The position numbers and the translations under genes were made by a program. Of a DNA stretch of 64,000 nucleotides, positions 34,842 through 46,600 are shown piece after piece. Each line of letters starts with the position of its first letter. Position 1 is the first letter of the stretch. Source of the stretch: Tilletiopsis washingtonensis (Eukaryota > Basidiomycota > Exobasidiomycetes > Entylomatales); NCBI RefSeq assembly GCF_003144115.1, contig NW_020312006.1:62001-126000 (forward strand), given 5' to 3'. The notes below the pieces were generated by a model. It did not search any database. It saw only the letters and a list, made by a program, of their open reading frames with translations, and was not told where the DNA came from.

Positions 34842-35631
34842 GGGCGGCACACGACAGCGCTCTGCCACGTCCGAGGCGAGCCTGGTCGCCCTTGTGACAC
34901 AGCCTTCGGCGTCAGAGAGTTCTTCTGCGGATGATGGTGGTGCAGCAGAGAGTGCTGCCGCTCGCCCGGCCATGTGTGCAGCGCCAAGGGCGACTAGGCG
35001 GCCACCGCTGAGAGTGCCCGAGATACCCGCGACAATAACAAATGTGTGGGCAGACGAAGGAGCGCTCAGGCATGCGTTGACACATGCGCGCAGCAGCCGT
35101 ACGGACAGATGCGCCAGCAGTCTTGTCTGGCACACGACAGCCGCAGCAGCTTGCAGCGAGAGGGGCTCCTCTGGCCGGCATCCCCGCGTCGCGTTGGCGC
35201 GCCACGGCAATCTGCGAGAATGCCGCCGGCCAAGCGGCTAGCCCGAGCCTGCGGTGCAAGTGCCGCGATTAATCTTGCGCCCGGCCGCGATTACTTGCGA
35301 TTACAAGATGGCAGCTGCGCGCTTGCACCGGCCGCCGGTGCGCCCGGAGCCGCGCCCTGCCTCCACAGCGGATCTTCCTGCGTGCTGCGGGCGGCAGCGC
35401 AGCGAGAGGCAAAAAGCTGCGCTCTGGGACGCTCCGCACGTTGGCGATGCCCCGACGCACGGGTCCTGCACCTGCCGCTGCACGCTCGCTGCACCTGTCT
35501 GTCCCGCTCCTCGGATGCCGAGGCGGCGGCGGCGAGACGTCGGCGGCCCGCCGTGCACATGAAGAGGCCGAGATTGGCGGCTGCTCCGCCCCGCATTCCC
35601 CACATCCCTCTCTCCTCTCCCGTGTGCCACC
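34842..35631. promoter_or_regulatory. Intergenic region upstream of the GH127 gene
   Basis: This 790-bp region has no gene that I can support. It contains three copies of GCGATTA within 39 bp (35265..35303). Confidence 0.45.
35265..35303 (+). repeat. Three GCGATTA copies upstream of GH127
   Basis: GCGATTA occurs at 35265..35271, 35287..35293 and 35297..35303, about 330 to 370 bp before the GH127 start. In DNA of this GC content, three copies of an AT-containing heptamer so close together look non-random and may be a factor-binding cluster. Confidence 0.4.
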
Positions 35632-38054
35632 ATGAGTGCCTCCGCCTCCTCCTCCAGCGAGACGACGCGCTACCCGCACGACCGCTTCCTCACCACGAGC
35701 GTGTCGCCCGACTCCTTCTGGTGAGTGCAGCTTTGGCTCCTGCATCTGCGATGTGGCTCGTGCGCAGGCCGCAGCTGCCTTGCCTGGGCCTGCACCCGCT
35801 GCGAGCTCCTCGTCCATGCACCTCCTGCTCCCTGCCGCACAGACTCACATTCTTTCCAGGGGCCGCTGGCGCGATGCCGTGCGCGAGGTCAGCCTGCCCG
35901 TGCAGCTCAAGCTGCTGAAGGACACGGGCCGCTACGACTGCTTCGACCTCAAGCCGATCCCCTACTACAAGAAGCCGATGGACGTGTGGCCCGTGCCACA
36001 ACATCTGTTTTGGGAGTCGGACTGCGCAAAGTGAGGGAATTGAGTACTTTTGCGACAGGGCGCTTGACTGACAGGCGGGGCCGCAGGATCATCGAGGCGC
36101 TGGCGTACCTGCAGCCCGAGTACCCGGACAAGGAGCAGCGCGGCCACATCGACCACCTGGTCGACCTCATCGAGAAGGCACAGCAGCCCGACGGCTACCT
36201 CAACGTGCACTTTGTCGTCAACGAGCCCGAGAAGCGCTGGAGCAATCTGCGCGACCTGCACGAGCTGTACAACGGTGAGTTGCGCCGAGAAGCGAGAGCC
36301 AGAGCCGCGCTGACAGCTTCATCTCCACAGGCGGCCACCTGATCGAGGCGGCGCTGGCACACCACAAGCTCACTGACTCGGATCAGTTCCTCAACGTCAT
36401 GCTCCGCTTCGTCAAGTACGTCGCCTCCGTCTTCGGCCCCGAGTCGGAGGGCAAGACGCCCGGCTACCCGGGACACCCGGAGATCGAGCTGGCGCTCATG
36501 CGCCTCTACCACCGCACGGGCGACAAGACGAGCCTCGACCTGGCGCGCTACTTCATCACCGAGCGCGGCCGCGACGGTGGCAAGTACTACGTCGACGAGC
36601 AGGCGCGGCGCGGCGAGCACCCGCAGCTGGCGCCGGCGATGATGCCCAAGAAGGGCTCTTACTGGTACATGCAGGCCCAGAGCGTCAGTACGGCTCCAGA
36701 GCGTCAATGCGGACCTCGCTGACATGCGCACGCACGCACAGCTCATCAAGGACCAGCAAGAGATCGAGGGCCACTCGGTGCGCGCCATGTACCTGCTCAC
36801 CGCCGTCGCCGACTTTGCCGAGACGTGCGAGTCGGCGGGCGTCTCGGACGCCGAGGCGGCGCCGCTCAAGGAGGCCGTGTACCGCCTCTGGGACAACATG
36901 GTCAGCAGCAAGATGTACGTCACTGGCGGCATCGGCAGCATCAAGCAGTGGGAGGGGTTCGCCATTCCGCACTTTCTGCCCCAGGGCACCGACGAGGGCG
37001 GCTGCTACGCCGAGACGTGCGCGGCCATCGGCATCATTATGCTCTCCGAGCGCATGCTCGCGCTGCAGCTCGACTCGCACGTCGCCGACGTCGCCGAGCG
37101 TGCGCTGTACAACGCCAGTGTCACGACGGGCATGTCCGTCGACGGCAAGTCGTTCACCTATGAGAACCAGCTGGCGAGCTGCGACAAGGACCTGTGCAAC
37201 CGGCACGAGTGGTTCGAATGCGCCTGCTGCCCGCCCAACGTGCTGCGCACGCTCGGCGTCATCGGCGGCTTCTTCTGGTCGGCGCTCGACCAGAAGAGCG
37301 TCGCCATCCACCACTACTTTGACGGCACGATCACGCACGGCGACCTCAAGGTGACGCTCAAGACCAACTACCCGTGGAGCGGCAAGGTGCAATTCGACGT
37401 CAAGGCGTCGGCCGGGCAGAAGGTGCTGGTGCGCATCCCCGACTGGGCCGGCGACGAGTACACCTCCTCGCCGCAGGTGCAGCGCGCCGGCAACGGCTAC
37501 GTCGAGCTCGGCGCCGGCGAGACGACGCTGGAGCTGCCGCTCAAGCCGCGCTTCTCCTTCTCGCACCCGCACACGGGACAGGACCTCGTCACGCTGCACT
37601 ACGGCCCGCTCGTGTACTGTCTCGAGGACACGGACAACGCGTGGGTGCAGAACCACTTCAAGGACCTCACCATCTCGGCCAGCTACGACCTCTCGGCCGC
37701 CACGGAGGAGGTGCGCGACGGCGTCACATACCTGCGTCTGCCCAAGGCCGGCTACCACCGCGAGCCCGTCGCGTACGTGCCCGCCGTGCGCAGCGGCGCC
37801 TCGCAGAAGAACGGCGCCTCGTACGCCCGCGTCACCGCAACGATGGGCGGCATGTCGCCGGTGCCGCAGTACGTCGAGAAGGAGGGCGAGGGCAAGTGAG
37901 TACTCGCGGCAAGGACAGACGGCCGCCACCGCTCGATTCGTGCTGACTTGAGCTACCTCTCAGGGACTTGCTCTTCATTCCCTACTACTTCAGGGCGAAC
38001 CGCGAGCGCAAGCAGAGCGTACACATGCGCACGTCGCTCCGGCGCAAGATCTAA
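35632..38054 (+). CDS. GH127-family beta-L-arabinofuranosidase
   Basis: This predicted glycoside hydrolase removes beta-L-arabinofuranosyl residues. Six exons (35632..35720, 35860..36030, 36087..36274, 36331..36683, 36742..37895, 37964..38054) sum to 2046 nt, or 681 residues, the family length. The catalytic and zinc site is recognisable: the Glu in CYAETCA and the Cys cluster in ECACCPPN, where the family uses a Cys nucleophile. Other conserved parts are HELYNGGHLIEAA, GHPEIELALMRLY, MYVTGGIGS and the C-terminal beta-sandwich. There is no signal peptide at the N-terminus (MSASASSSSETTRYP), so the enzyme is probably cytosolic and would act on imported oligosaccharides or glycoconjugates. A sugar permease gene follows on the same strand, 2.2 kb away. 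Confidence 0.93.
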
Positions 38055-40287
38055 GGCTATGTCATGTGTCCAGCAGAGTACCCCATCTAATGCCATACAT
38101 GCCTCGCATTCAATGCTCGAGTGCCTCGCTTGTGTCGTGTGGCCTGCCTTACTGGGAACACGAGCGCATGCACTGCGACACGCGCTCGGTCCGTGTCGCC
38201 ACGCCCGGCTTGGCTCAGCCGTAGCGTCCGGCTAGGCCTGCCGACTTGCCTAGCCCGTGTGGCGAGGTGACGCCGTCGAGCATGCTGCAAGGTCCCCTCC
38301 ACGAGGCCTCGATGCAGGTACCACCCTGCCGGCATACATGCAAGCTCCACGACGACGAGTTACCCGAACGCCGAATCACCCGAGTTGCTGCCAGGGCTGC
38401 GAAGGAGCAACCTGATTGCGCTGGCTGACGCGAGCGCGCAGTAGCGATGATCAGCGAGGCGGCTCGCATGCCGGTCGCCGACGTTCAAGTTGCCCGAGAG
38501 AGCAGACGTGGCGCCTCGCTCGGCCAGCGCCAGCAGCAACGACAGGGTCGGGCGATCTCCATGCTCTCTCCGCCCGGCACTCCATGCGTGCTGATGGGCC
38601 GGCCGGTGCCTCGATCCTCGGCTGCCCGGCATCACCGTGCAGGCGTGCGGAGGCATCCGTCGGAGGCTCTGTCTGGGAATCTCTTCTCCATACTTGCCCC
38701 TTCGCCCGCCTTTCTCCGCAGCCGCGACGGCGGCGAGGGAAATGTCAGGCAATTGCGGGGTCCCCAGCTCCGTGCCGTGTGGAGAGCCGGCGGCCCGTGG
38801 CCGGCTTGCAGCGGCCCTAAGGCCCCAGATTCCCAGTGCGCGGCAGGGGCGCGCTGGGTGCCCATGGTACGCTGCGCACGGCTATCTGATGGGCCGCTGA
38901 CAGCAAGCGGCATGCACGCATGCACAGGGCGAAGATCTCCAGGCCGAGGAGCGACAGATTCCCGTCGCCCGAGCGTTCATGCCGCCGCGTGCCGGGCAGC
39001 GTGCAGGTGGGACAAGGCGTGAGGGGCCAGCAGCGTGGAGGAGTGCTGCCGGCCGTGGCACGAGCCCCCAAGCGGAGCGCGAACGCTGTTGTGCGGCCAG
39101 CAGGCTGCTGACCCGGCATGCGCTCTGCCGCCGGCTGACTGCTGGAGGCCTTTGCCCCGACAGCCCCGCTGGCGCTGCCGCCCGTCGGCTCCCCGCACTG
39201 CCTGAGCGCGCCGGCGGGCCCGGCATCGCGGGAATCTCCACCCCCGCATTGCGTACCGAATGTCCCGCTGTCACACGCCTCGCTGCCGCAGTGCCCGTTC
39301 GGCGCTACGCGGCCCATCAAGAGGCAAGGCGCGGTCCGGCCACCCCTGCGAGCGCAAGGCACGCCGCCAGCGCCGCCACAGACGCATGCAAGCCGGCCGA
39401 GGCCGTCGAGATGCAGCGGGCGAATGACAGGCGCGCAGGGGCACAGGAGCGCTGCGTCTGCCCAGCCGCTCTTGATGGCGCCAGAGCTTGCGCCGTGCCG
39501 CCGGGCGACGAGTCTGGGCCTGTCTCTCCTGCCGCCGTGCCGCTGCTGCCTGCCGCCGCAGCGGCGGAGCGCATAGATGCTGCAGCGCCGTGCCCACGGC
39601 CCGCCGTCGAGGTGCGTTGTGCCGCCGTCGGGGCTGGTGAGATGCGCGAGGGTCCGGAGCACGGTGGCCGCGCGCGAGTCACCCCATGCTCCGCATCTGC
39701 GCTGCTGCCGCCGCCGTACACGCGTCCATCTGGCACCACCCCGCGCGCCGACGCCTCGTGCGCGCCTCCTGCGCCGCAGTTCTCTGTGCGCATGATGGCA
39801 TGTGGGGCTCCGCACCGCCAATGTCACAAGCGGTGCCTGGAGCGGCGGGCTTGCGAGGGCGAGCATTGCCGAGGCGGGCGCCACGGCGCGGCGGTGCGCG
39901 CAAAGCGTGGCGCCATGGCGGCGTGCCGCGAAAAGAGTGCGAGCCGCGCGCACACAGCCGAGGTGCGCGGGCGGCGGCAGAGCAAAGCGGAGACGCGCGC
40001 GCCTCGGTCTGCTGCCGCCGTGCGCACCTGCGCCGCCGCCGTGCCGCCTGCGCCGCCGCGCCCTTCGCGCTTCCCGCCGCCCTTCGCACCGTGCTCTCAC
40101 CGCTCCTCCGCCGCGCCGCCGCCGTCCCTGCCCCACTGATCGCTCCTGCAAGGCCCAGCTGCGGGGTGCAGCAGCGTGCAGCAGATCCCCGACGCCGCCG
40201 CTCCTGTACATAAGGCGCACCTCTTGGCCCCTCCGCCCTTCCTGTCTCCCCACACTCTCTCACCCACTCCCCTCTCCCTCACCCACC
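38055..40287. promoter_or_regulatory. Long upstream region of the sugar permease
   Basis: This 2.2-kb region has no supported gene. Both strands contain long Arg/Ala-rich open frames that look like composition artefacts. Several SYGGRG-type sites (Mig1/CreA catabolite-repressor consensus) occur, for example GCGGGG near 38756 and 40157 and GTGGGG on the minus strand near 40244. A TATA-like TACATAAG lies at 40207..40214, about 75 bp before the permease start. GC-rich DNA gives many chance matches to SYGGRG. Confidence 0.4.
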
Positions 40288-42053
40288 ATGAGCGAGCTCA
40301 AGTACGACAGCGAGGGCCAGAACGCCCTGCGCATCGAGCACGAGGACGAGCAGCGCATGCGCGCCACGCTCGGTGCCAGCTACGACCAGGTCGTCAGCGG
40401 CGCCAAGGCTGCCGCCGACGCCGAGCACGTCGACCTCGGCGTGTTCGCGGCGCTGCGCACGCACTGGAAGGCCACGCTCTTCAGCATGGGTCTCTCCTTC
40501 GCACTCGTCATGGAGGGGTGAGGCCGAGCCGCGCGTGCTGCCACTGCTGCTCCGCATGCTGACCCACGCGCCCCAGCTACGACGTCGTCGTCATCAACTC
40601 CTTCTACGGCCAGAGCCAGTTCATCAACACCTTCGGCACCGTGCTGCCCAACGGCGAGAAGGTCATCACGGCGCCGTGGCAGACGGGCCTCAGCAACTCG
40701 GCCCTGGTCGGCGAGGTCATCGGTCTCGGCCTCAACGGCTGGGCGTCGGACCGCTTCGGCTACCGCAAGACGTACATGGTCTCGATGGCCGTCATGATGA
40801 TCACCGTCCTCGCACCCGTCCTCGCCCGCTCGCTGCCCGCCCTCTCCGCCGGCGAGGTGCTCATGGGCATCCCGTGGGGCGTGTTCCAGACGCTCACCAC
40901 CGCCTACGCGTCCGAGATCGCCCCCGTCATGCTGCGCCCCTACCTCACGTCCTTCGTCTGCGCCTGCTGGGGCCTCGGCATCCTCCTCTCCTCGATCGTC
41001 GTCAAGCTCACGCTCGTCATCCCCGGCGAGTGGAGCTGGCGCCTGCCCTTCGCCCTGCAGTGGGTCTGGCCCATCCCGCTGGCGCTCATCGCCTTCTTCG
41101 CACCCGAGTCGCCGTGGTACCTCGTGCGCCACCAGCGCTTCGACGACGCCCGCAAGGCGCTCAAGAAGCTGCAGACCAAGAACAGCGGCGACGACCAGCA
41201 CATCGAGCACCAGGTCGCGTTCATGAACCACACCAACGCCCTCGAGAAGGCCGAGCAGTCGGGCGCCTCGTACTTTGAGTGCTTCAAGGGCACGTCGCTG
41301 CGCCGCACCGAGATCGTCGCTGTCGTGTGGGCGCTGCAGTGGCTGTGCGGCAACCCGCTCATGTCGTACGCCGTCACCTTCTACCGCCGCGCCGGCCTCG
41401 ACGAGAACACGGCCTTCTCGCTCAACTGCATCATGAATACGACGTACCTCATCGGCACCGCCTCGTCCTGGTTCCTCATGCGCTGGTTCGGCCGCCGCAC
41501 CCTCTACCTCGCTGGCTGCGTCATGTGCTGCGCGCACCTCATCGCCATCGGCACGCTCGGCTTCTTCTCCGGCGAGGCCGTCTCGTGGGCCACCGGCTCG
41601 CTGCTCATCACCTTCGCGCTCGGCTACAACTGCACCATCGGCCCCGTCTGCTACACGATCGTCGCCGAGATCCCGTCGAGCCGCCTGCGCGCCAAGTCGA
41701 TCGTGCTCTCGCGCCTCACATACGTCCTCACCGGCCTGCTCACCAACACGCTCACGCCGCGCATGCTCTCGCCCGACGCCTGGAACTGGGGCGCCAAGGG
41801 CGCCTTCCTGTACCTCGGCACGTGCGCTCTCTGCGGCATCTGGTGCTGGTTCCGCCTGCCCGAGACGGCCAACCGCACGTACGCCGAGGTCGACGAGCTC
41901 TTCGCCCGCGGCATCGCGGCGCGCAAGTTCTCCACGACGCAGGTCAACCTGTACGAGACGGAGAAGCGCCACGCCGTTGTCCGCGCCGACTCGCTCAACG
42001 ACGACAAGGTGCTCGACGACAAGGACCTGCGCACGGCCACGCTCGATGCCTAA
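40288..42053 (+). CDS. MFS sugar transporter, alpha-glucoside permease type
   Basis: This plasma-membrane sugar:proton symporter has 568 residues and 12 predicted membrane segments. Two exons (40288..40517, 40577..42053) are joined inside VMEGYDVVV. Sugar-porter signatures are WASDRFGYRKTY (loop 2-3), the APESPWYLVRHQR loop after segment 6, and RWFGRRTLYLAG (loop 8-9). GIPWGVFQTLTTAYASEIAP and the PETANRTYAEVDELF tail place it with fungal maltose/alpha-glucoside permeases (Mal11/Mph) rather than hexose transporters. A long cytosolic N-terminus precedes segment 1. It follows the GH127 gene on the same strand, so it may import an arabinose-containing or other oligosaccharide, but this is inference. 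Confidence 0.93.
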
Positions 42054-43658
42054 GCCTCTCTTTACGCTCTCCACGTCATCTATCTCTCTCGCTCCCGCCC
42101 CCGCTGTATCCCCTGCTCCGTTTTCCCCATCGCCGCCCCGCCGCGTCGCCTGCTCCCGCCACCCTGCTCCCGCCTGCCGCTGCACGCCGCCTGCTCTTCA
42201 CTGTCACGCTGAAATAACAATCGATGCCACGCACTACCTGCCTGTGTGAGACTGCCGCGGCCTGCCGAAGCTTGTGCGAGGGTCAAGCGTCGGCGGCAGC
42301 CGTTGCCGGACGATGGGCGGACGGGGCGCAGCGCCTGACCGCCGCTTGCTGCGGCACGCCGCACGCGCCTCGGCTCGCGCACGTGTCGCCTGCAACGTCC
42401 GCACCACCAGCATCAGCGCCGCTCTGACACAGCCATGTGCTGTACCACTTCTCTTGACGGCTACTCGTCAGCTGCGTCTAGCTTGCTCGTCATCGACACG
42501 CTTGTTCCGCCGCGAGATGGCAGCGCAAAGGCAACAAGGAAGTGTCGTCACGAGCGCGTGTCGTCGACCGACTCCAGCACCCTCGTGTCCTCGAGGCGCC
42601 CACTCGCCGCGCCGCACTCGCCATTGAGTCGCCCTTCCTCATCGCTTTGTCCAGCCTCTTATCGCGGAAGCTCACGGCAAGCACCTCATCGTCTTTGTAA
42701 GCAGCGGCAAAGCCGACTTTGCCCTGCCGCTGCATCGAGATGATCAAGAGGAACGAGCGACTCCTCGGCCGCCCTGTGGCGCGTGCCTCACGCGTCGTGT
42801 ACCTCATCGCAGCACGCCGCATCGAGGGCGAGTGCGTGCCTTGAAACGTGCACGCTATCGCACATCAGTGTCGGAGTACGTGCCTTGCCCTCGCTCAAGG
42901 TATCAGGGACCGAGACGAGCGCCACCGACGTAGCAGCGGCTTGGAGGACAGTAGCACGTACACGCGAGGTCAGGATTGGTGACAAGAGCGCGCGCAACGA
43001 GGGGCGCGAGCAGAAGCAGACGATGCTTTGTTGCCGTTGTGACACGCTGCGCAAGCGGTGCTGCGGCTCAGGGCAGCCCATCTGTGTCAGGGGCCGCCAG
43101 CTGATGGAAGCGCCCCTATGTAGATCGCCGCATTGCCCCTGAGCGATGCCGCCGCTGGCCTGGCACTCCGCCGCCGCGCTCTCTTCGCCGCTTGCTTCGT
43201 TCCGGAAGACTCTGGCCCACTAACATCAGCTGCCCCGCAAACTGAAGTGCGGCGACACCCTCGCGGTCTCTCGAGGTCTCCAAGTCTCGTCGGTTGCGGG
43301 ACAGGGATGACGATGCTCGACTTCTGGGCAGCGAGATACGCCGCGTTCCAGCGGCAGCTGCGCCCTCTCCTGTGGTAACAAGCTCGGGGCCGAGCGAGCC
43401 GCCGGCACCAGGCACCGCTCGAGGACCGAGCACGCACCGACGGGCGCAGGTCCCGCCAACTCCTTCCGTCGAGAAGGCAGACAGGGGCGGCCGATTCAGG
43501 CACGGACTTCATTGGCCAGCTTCATCAAGCGGCTGCGCGCGTCCTGCTTCTCTTGCAGCATGCAGGCGGCAGCGCATGGGCACGCCTGCAGCTCATAAGC
43601 TGGAGCTATACCTCCGCATCGCTCCTAGCTGCTCCTCCTCTCTCCTGTCGCCATCACC
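42054..43658. other. Intergenic region between the permease and the Ser-rich gene
   Basis: This 1.6-kb region has lower GC than its neighbours. No gene is recognised. One minus-strand open frame (42490..42822) has reasonable codon use and is listed separately as a weak candidate. The last 40 bases before 43659 form a CT-rich leader. Confidence 0.5.
42490..42822 (-). CDS. Weak candidate small gene or exon, unknown
   Basis: This 110-codon open frame contains a non-repetitive stretch (FLLIISMQRQGKVGF, then AYKDDEVLAVSFRDKRL) that reads more like protein than the Arg-rich shadows elsewhere. I recognise no family. An internal GTGAGC after EVLA could be a donor, and the opposite strand is also open, so it may be no gene at all. 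A second open segment on the same strand (42788..43081) could be an upstream exon. Confidence 0.15.
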   Translation of the reverse strand: MRRAAMRYTTREARATGRPRSRSFLLIISMQRQGKVGFAAAYKDDEVLAVSFRDKRLDKAMRKGDSMASAARRVGASRTRGCWSRSTTRARDDTSLLPLRCHLAAEQACR

Positions 43659-46600
43659 ATGCCGCAGCGCCAGCCGCGCCGCGACTCGCTCAAGTCGACG
43701 ACGGGCTCGGTGCACAGTGCCAAGTCGGCGGGCAAGCGTCTCAGCGCCCTTGTGCGCTCGCCGCCCGTCGAGGAGCCGCCGGTGCGCCACATCGACGACC
43801 CACAGTCGGCGCTCGCCGGCGTCGCCCGCCTGCTCACGCGCGACAAGACGCAAGCACGCCGCTACCCGCCCTCGGCACCGTCGAACGCCCGTGCCCGCGA
43901 CCTGCACAATGCCGAGCCGGCGCCCGACAGCTCGACGCCAAGCAGCTCCGGCAGTGCGCGCAGCTTCAACCCGCTGCAGCTGCTGCGCAGCGCCTCGATC
44001 AAGAGCCAGCGCAGCGTGCAGGAGCACGAGTCGCAGACGCTCGCCACGTCCGTCGACGTGCCCGCACCGGAGCGACGGCGCAGCTCCAGTCCACCTCGGG
44101 CGCCTTCGGCTCAGCGACGCAAGCGCAGCTTTGACGCAGCCAGCATGCTGATGCTGCGCAAGCGCTCCTCGGACCCGAACAACACGTCCGAGACACAGCT
44201 GCCCGCCAGATGGACGGAGCGCAAGCAGGAGGCCAAGACGATCCTGCGCACCGCCTCGCCGCGCATCAGCGGCAACGGCAAGGCCGCCGTCAGCTTCTCG
44301 CCCGCTACGGCACACCGCAGCGAGAGCCGCACGCTGGAAGAGGCGCTGCGCGAGGGCAGCTGGAGCAGCGACTGGTCGCCCACTGCGATCGAGCACCCGG
44401 CAGAGCTGCGCAGCGCCGGCTCCAAGTCGGCCGGCATGCCCAGCCGCAGTCCTACACGCAGCCTGCCGCGCTCGCCCAACACGTCTCGCGCTGTCCGGCC
44501 GTCCACGAGCGACGGCAGCTTCATGCCACGTGCGCCGCTCGAGCGTGTGGCGCACCTCGACCGTGCAGCGCAGTTCGCAACGCCGCCGAACCGCGCTCGT
44601 CCACGCACGCCGCTGAGCGTGCATGGCGACGCGGCCTCGGTGTGGACACAGTGCAGCGGCCGCAGTGTCACGAGTGCGCGCAGCACGGCCGCTCGTCAGA
44701 TTGTCTCGCCAGCGAAGTCGCAGACCACAGGCTGGACGGCCGAGCCCGATCCGCTGTACATCGGCCCACGCATGCCTCGACTCACGCTGCTGCAGGTCGT
44801 GCAGGACGACCTCGACGACACCTCGTCAGTCGCTGCATCGGCCAAGTCGCGCAATCCGAGCACCAACGGCTCGGCGCGCGAAAGCATGAAGAGCCACACC
44901 AGCGACTCGTCTCAGCCGGACCGTCTGCGCCACTCGACGAGCGTGTCGGAGCGCCTCAACTCGCTTGTCAACAGCGCGGCCTCGGCCATCGGCCTCTCGC
45001 CGCGCAAGTCGGCCGGCACGTCGTCAGAGCGCAGCGGACAGCTGAGCAGCTCGTCCTCGCTGCGTAGCCAGCAGCGCTCACCGTCGAAGTCAATCGAGCG
45101 CAGGTCCATGGCCGCGCCCGTTGCGACCCGCCGACCCATGACGGCACCGCACGATGCCGGCAGCAAGCCGTTTGCCTACATCCCGAACCACCTGACGCGC
45201 GAAGATGTCAACAACTACATCGACGTCGGCCTCCGCTCGCCGCTGCTCGCAGCGCTGTCCACCGCGACGCTGAGCATGCGGACCATGTCCGTCGACCTGC
45301 CTCTGTCTGCCGTGTCCACCGACATGCCCCTCTCGCCGCGCTCTGGCACCTCCAGTGTCGACCCGCGCGACACCTCGCGTCTCTCTGCCGCTTCGGTCTC
45401 GACGCGCGGCCAATCACGCCTCTCTGCCGCCTCGACGCACTGCTCGTCGCGCACTGGTGACATGTTCCTGAGCGCCGACACCCAAGACGACGAGTTTGCA
45501 CAGGCTGGGCCATTCCGACGGCCGAGCGAAGAGGAGGATCGTGTTGCGGAGGCAAAGAGCGAGGCCGACGGCGCAGAAGAAGCACATACGACGCCGCGTG
45601 CTCGTGAGATGCCGCTTCTTGACCTCTCGACAGACTCGGGCATGCAAGAGCAGAGGTGAGTGACAAGTCTCTCGGCAGCGACAGACCTTCGCTAAGCATC
45701 AGCAGCTATGATGTGCCCGAGCAGGAGCGGGAGGCGTCGCCAGAGCCCGTCGGTACTGTGGTGCCGAGCCCGAGAGAAGATGGTGCAGGAACACGTTTCA
45801 CGGAAGCGCTGGAGCCGAGCCCACCTTCGACGCCGAGCTCGCCTGTGACTGCCAAGCTGAGCGGCGCTGAAGGTGGCACGAGGACAAGAGGAGCGTCGCT
45901 ATCTAGCTCCCGCATGCTCGTCGCCTCGCGGCAGCGCATCGAGAACATCCTCAGTGCCGGACCGCAGCCGCTGAAAGGCTTCAAGGCGCGGCGGCCGCAG
46001 GAAGCTCCGACGTCACCGAAGCGAACGACACGGCAGCGTCTGCTGTCGCTCTTCCGCGGCTCGAGCTCGTCGGCGCCGCTGCAGCCACTGCCCGCACGAG
46101 GTGTCCGGCGTGTGCCTTCTCAGCTGAAGCAGCCCGCTGCCACGTCGCAGCTCTCGAGGCAGGTGTCGAGCAGCTCCACCGTCAGCTCGGAGGCTCTTAC
46201 CGACAGCACGACGCAGATCATCACGGCGAGCGATCTGCCGCCGCCAGTGCCTGACAAGTCGGACCCGCCGTCGCCGCAGGTCGAGCAAGTGTCGCAAGAT
46301 GCTCCCACCGAGCAGCTGACCAGTGAGCTGGGCCACAGCCGGACAGAGTCTGGCAGCTGTGTGCCGCTCGAGCGCCTCTCCCAAGAGCAGCTCAGGCGCC
46401 TCGCAAGATCCTCGCAGCTTCTGTCCATCTACCTGGACGACGAGGACGAGGACGCTCGAGAGTCTTCTCACCTGCACGGCAGCTCCGTCGAGGACGAGAA
46501 CGCGAGCGCTGCCAGCGAGTCGCGCCACCTCAAGCCTCCGAGTCCGCCGCCGAACCTCGAGCTCAACCTGCCGCTCGCTTCGCCGCTGCGCTTCACCTTC

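Noticed and set aside
36685-37929. 414-codon open frame antisense to GH127
   Set aside because: It is Arg/Val/Leu-rich with no family match, while the sense frame has the full GH127 signature.
38817-40253. 478-codon minus-strand open frame in the permease upstream region
   Set aside because: It is Arg/Gly-rich with an equally open plus strand and no conserved motif. I treat it as noncoding.
40380-42185. 601-codon open frame antisense to the sugar permease
   Set aside because: It is a mirror of a high-GC3 codon pattern. It has no domain, and the sense strand is clearly a permease.
45656-45678. 23-nt intron in the Ser-rich gene
   Set aside because: It is too short, and the 47-nt alternative ending at 45702 has a branch site and keeps the frame.
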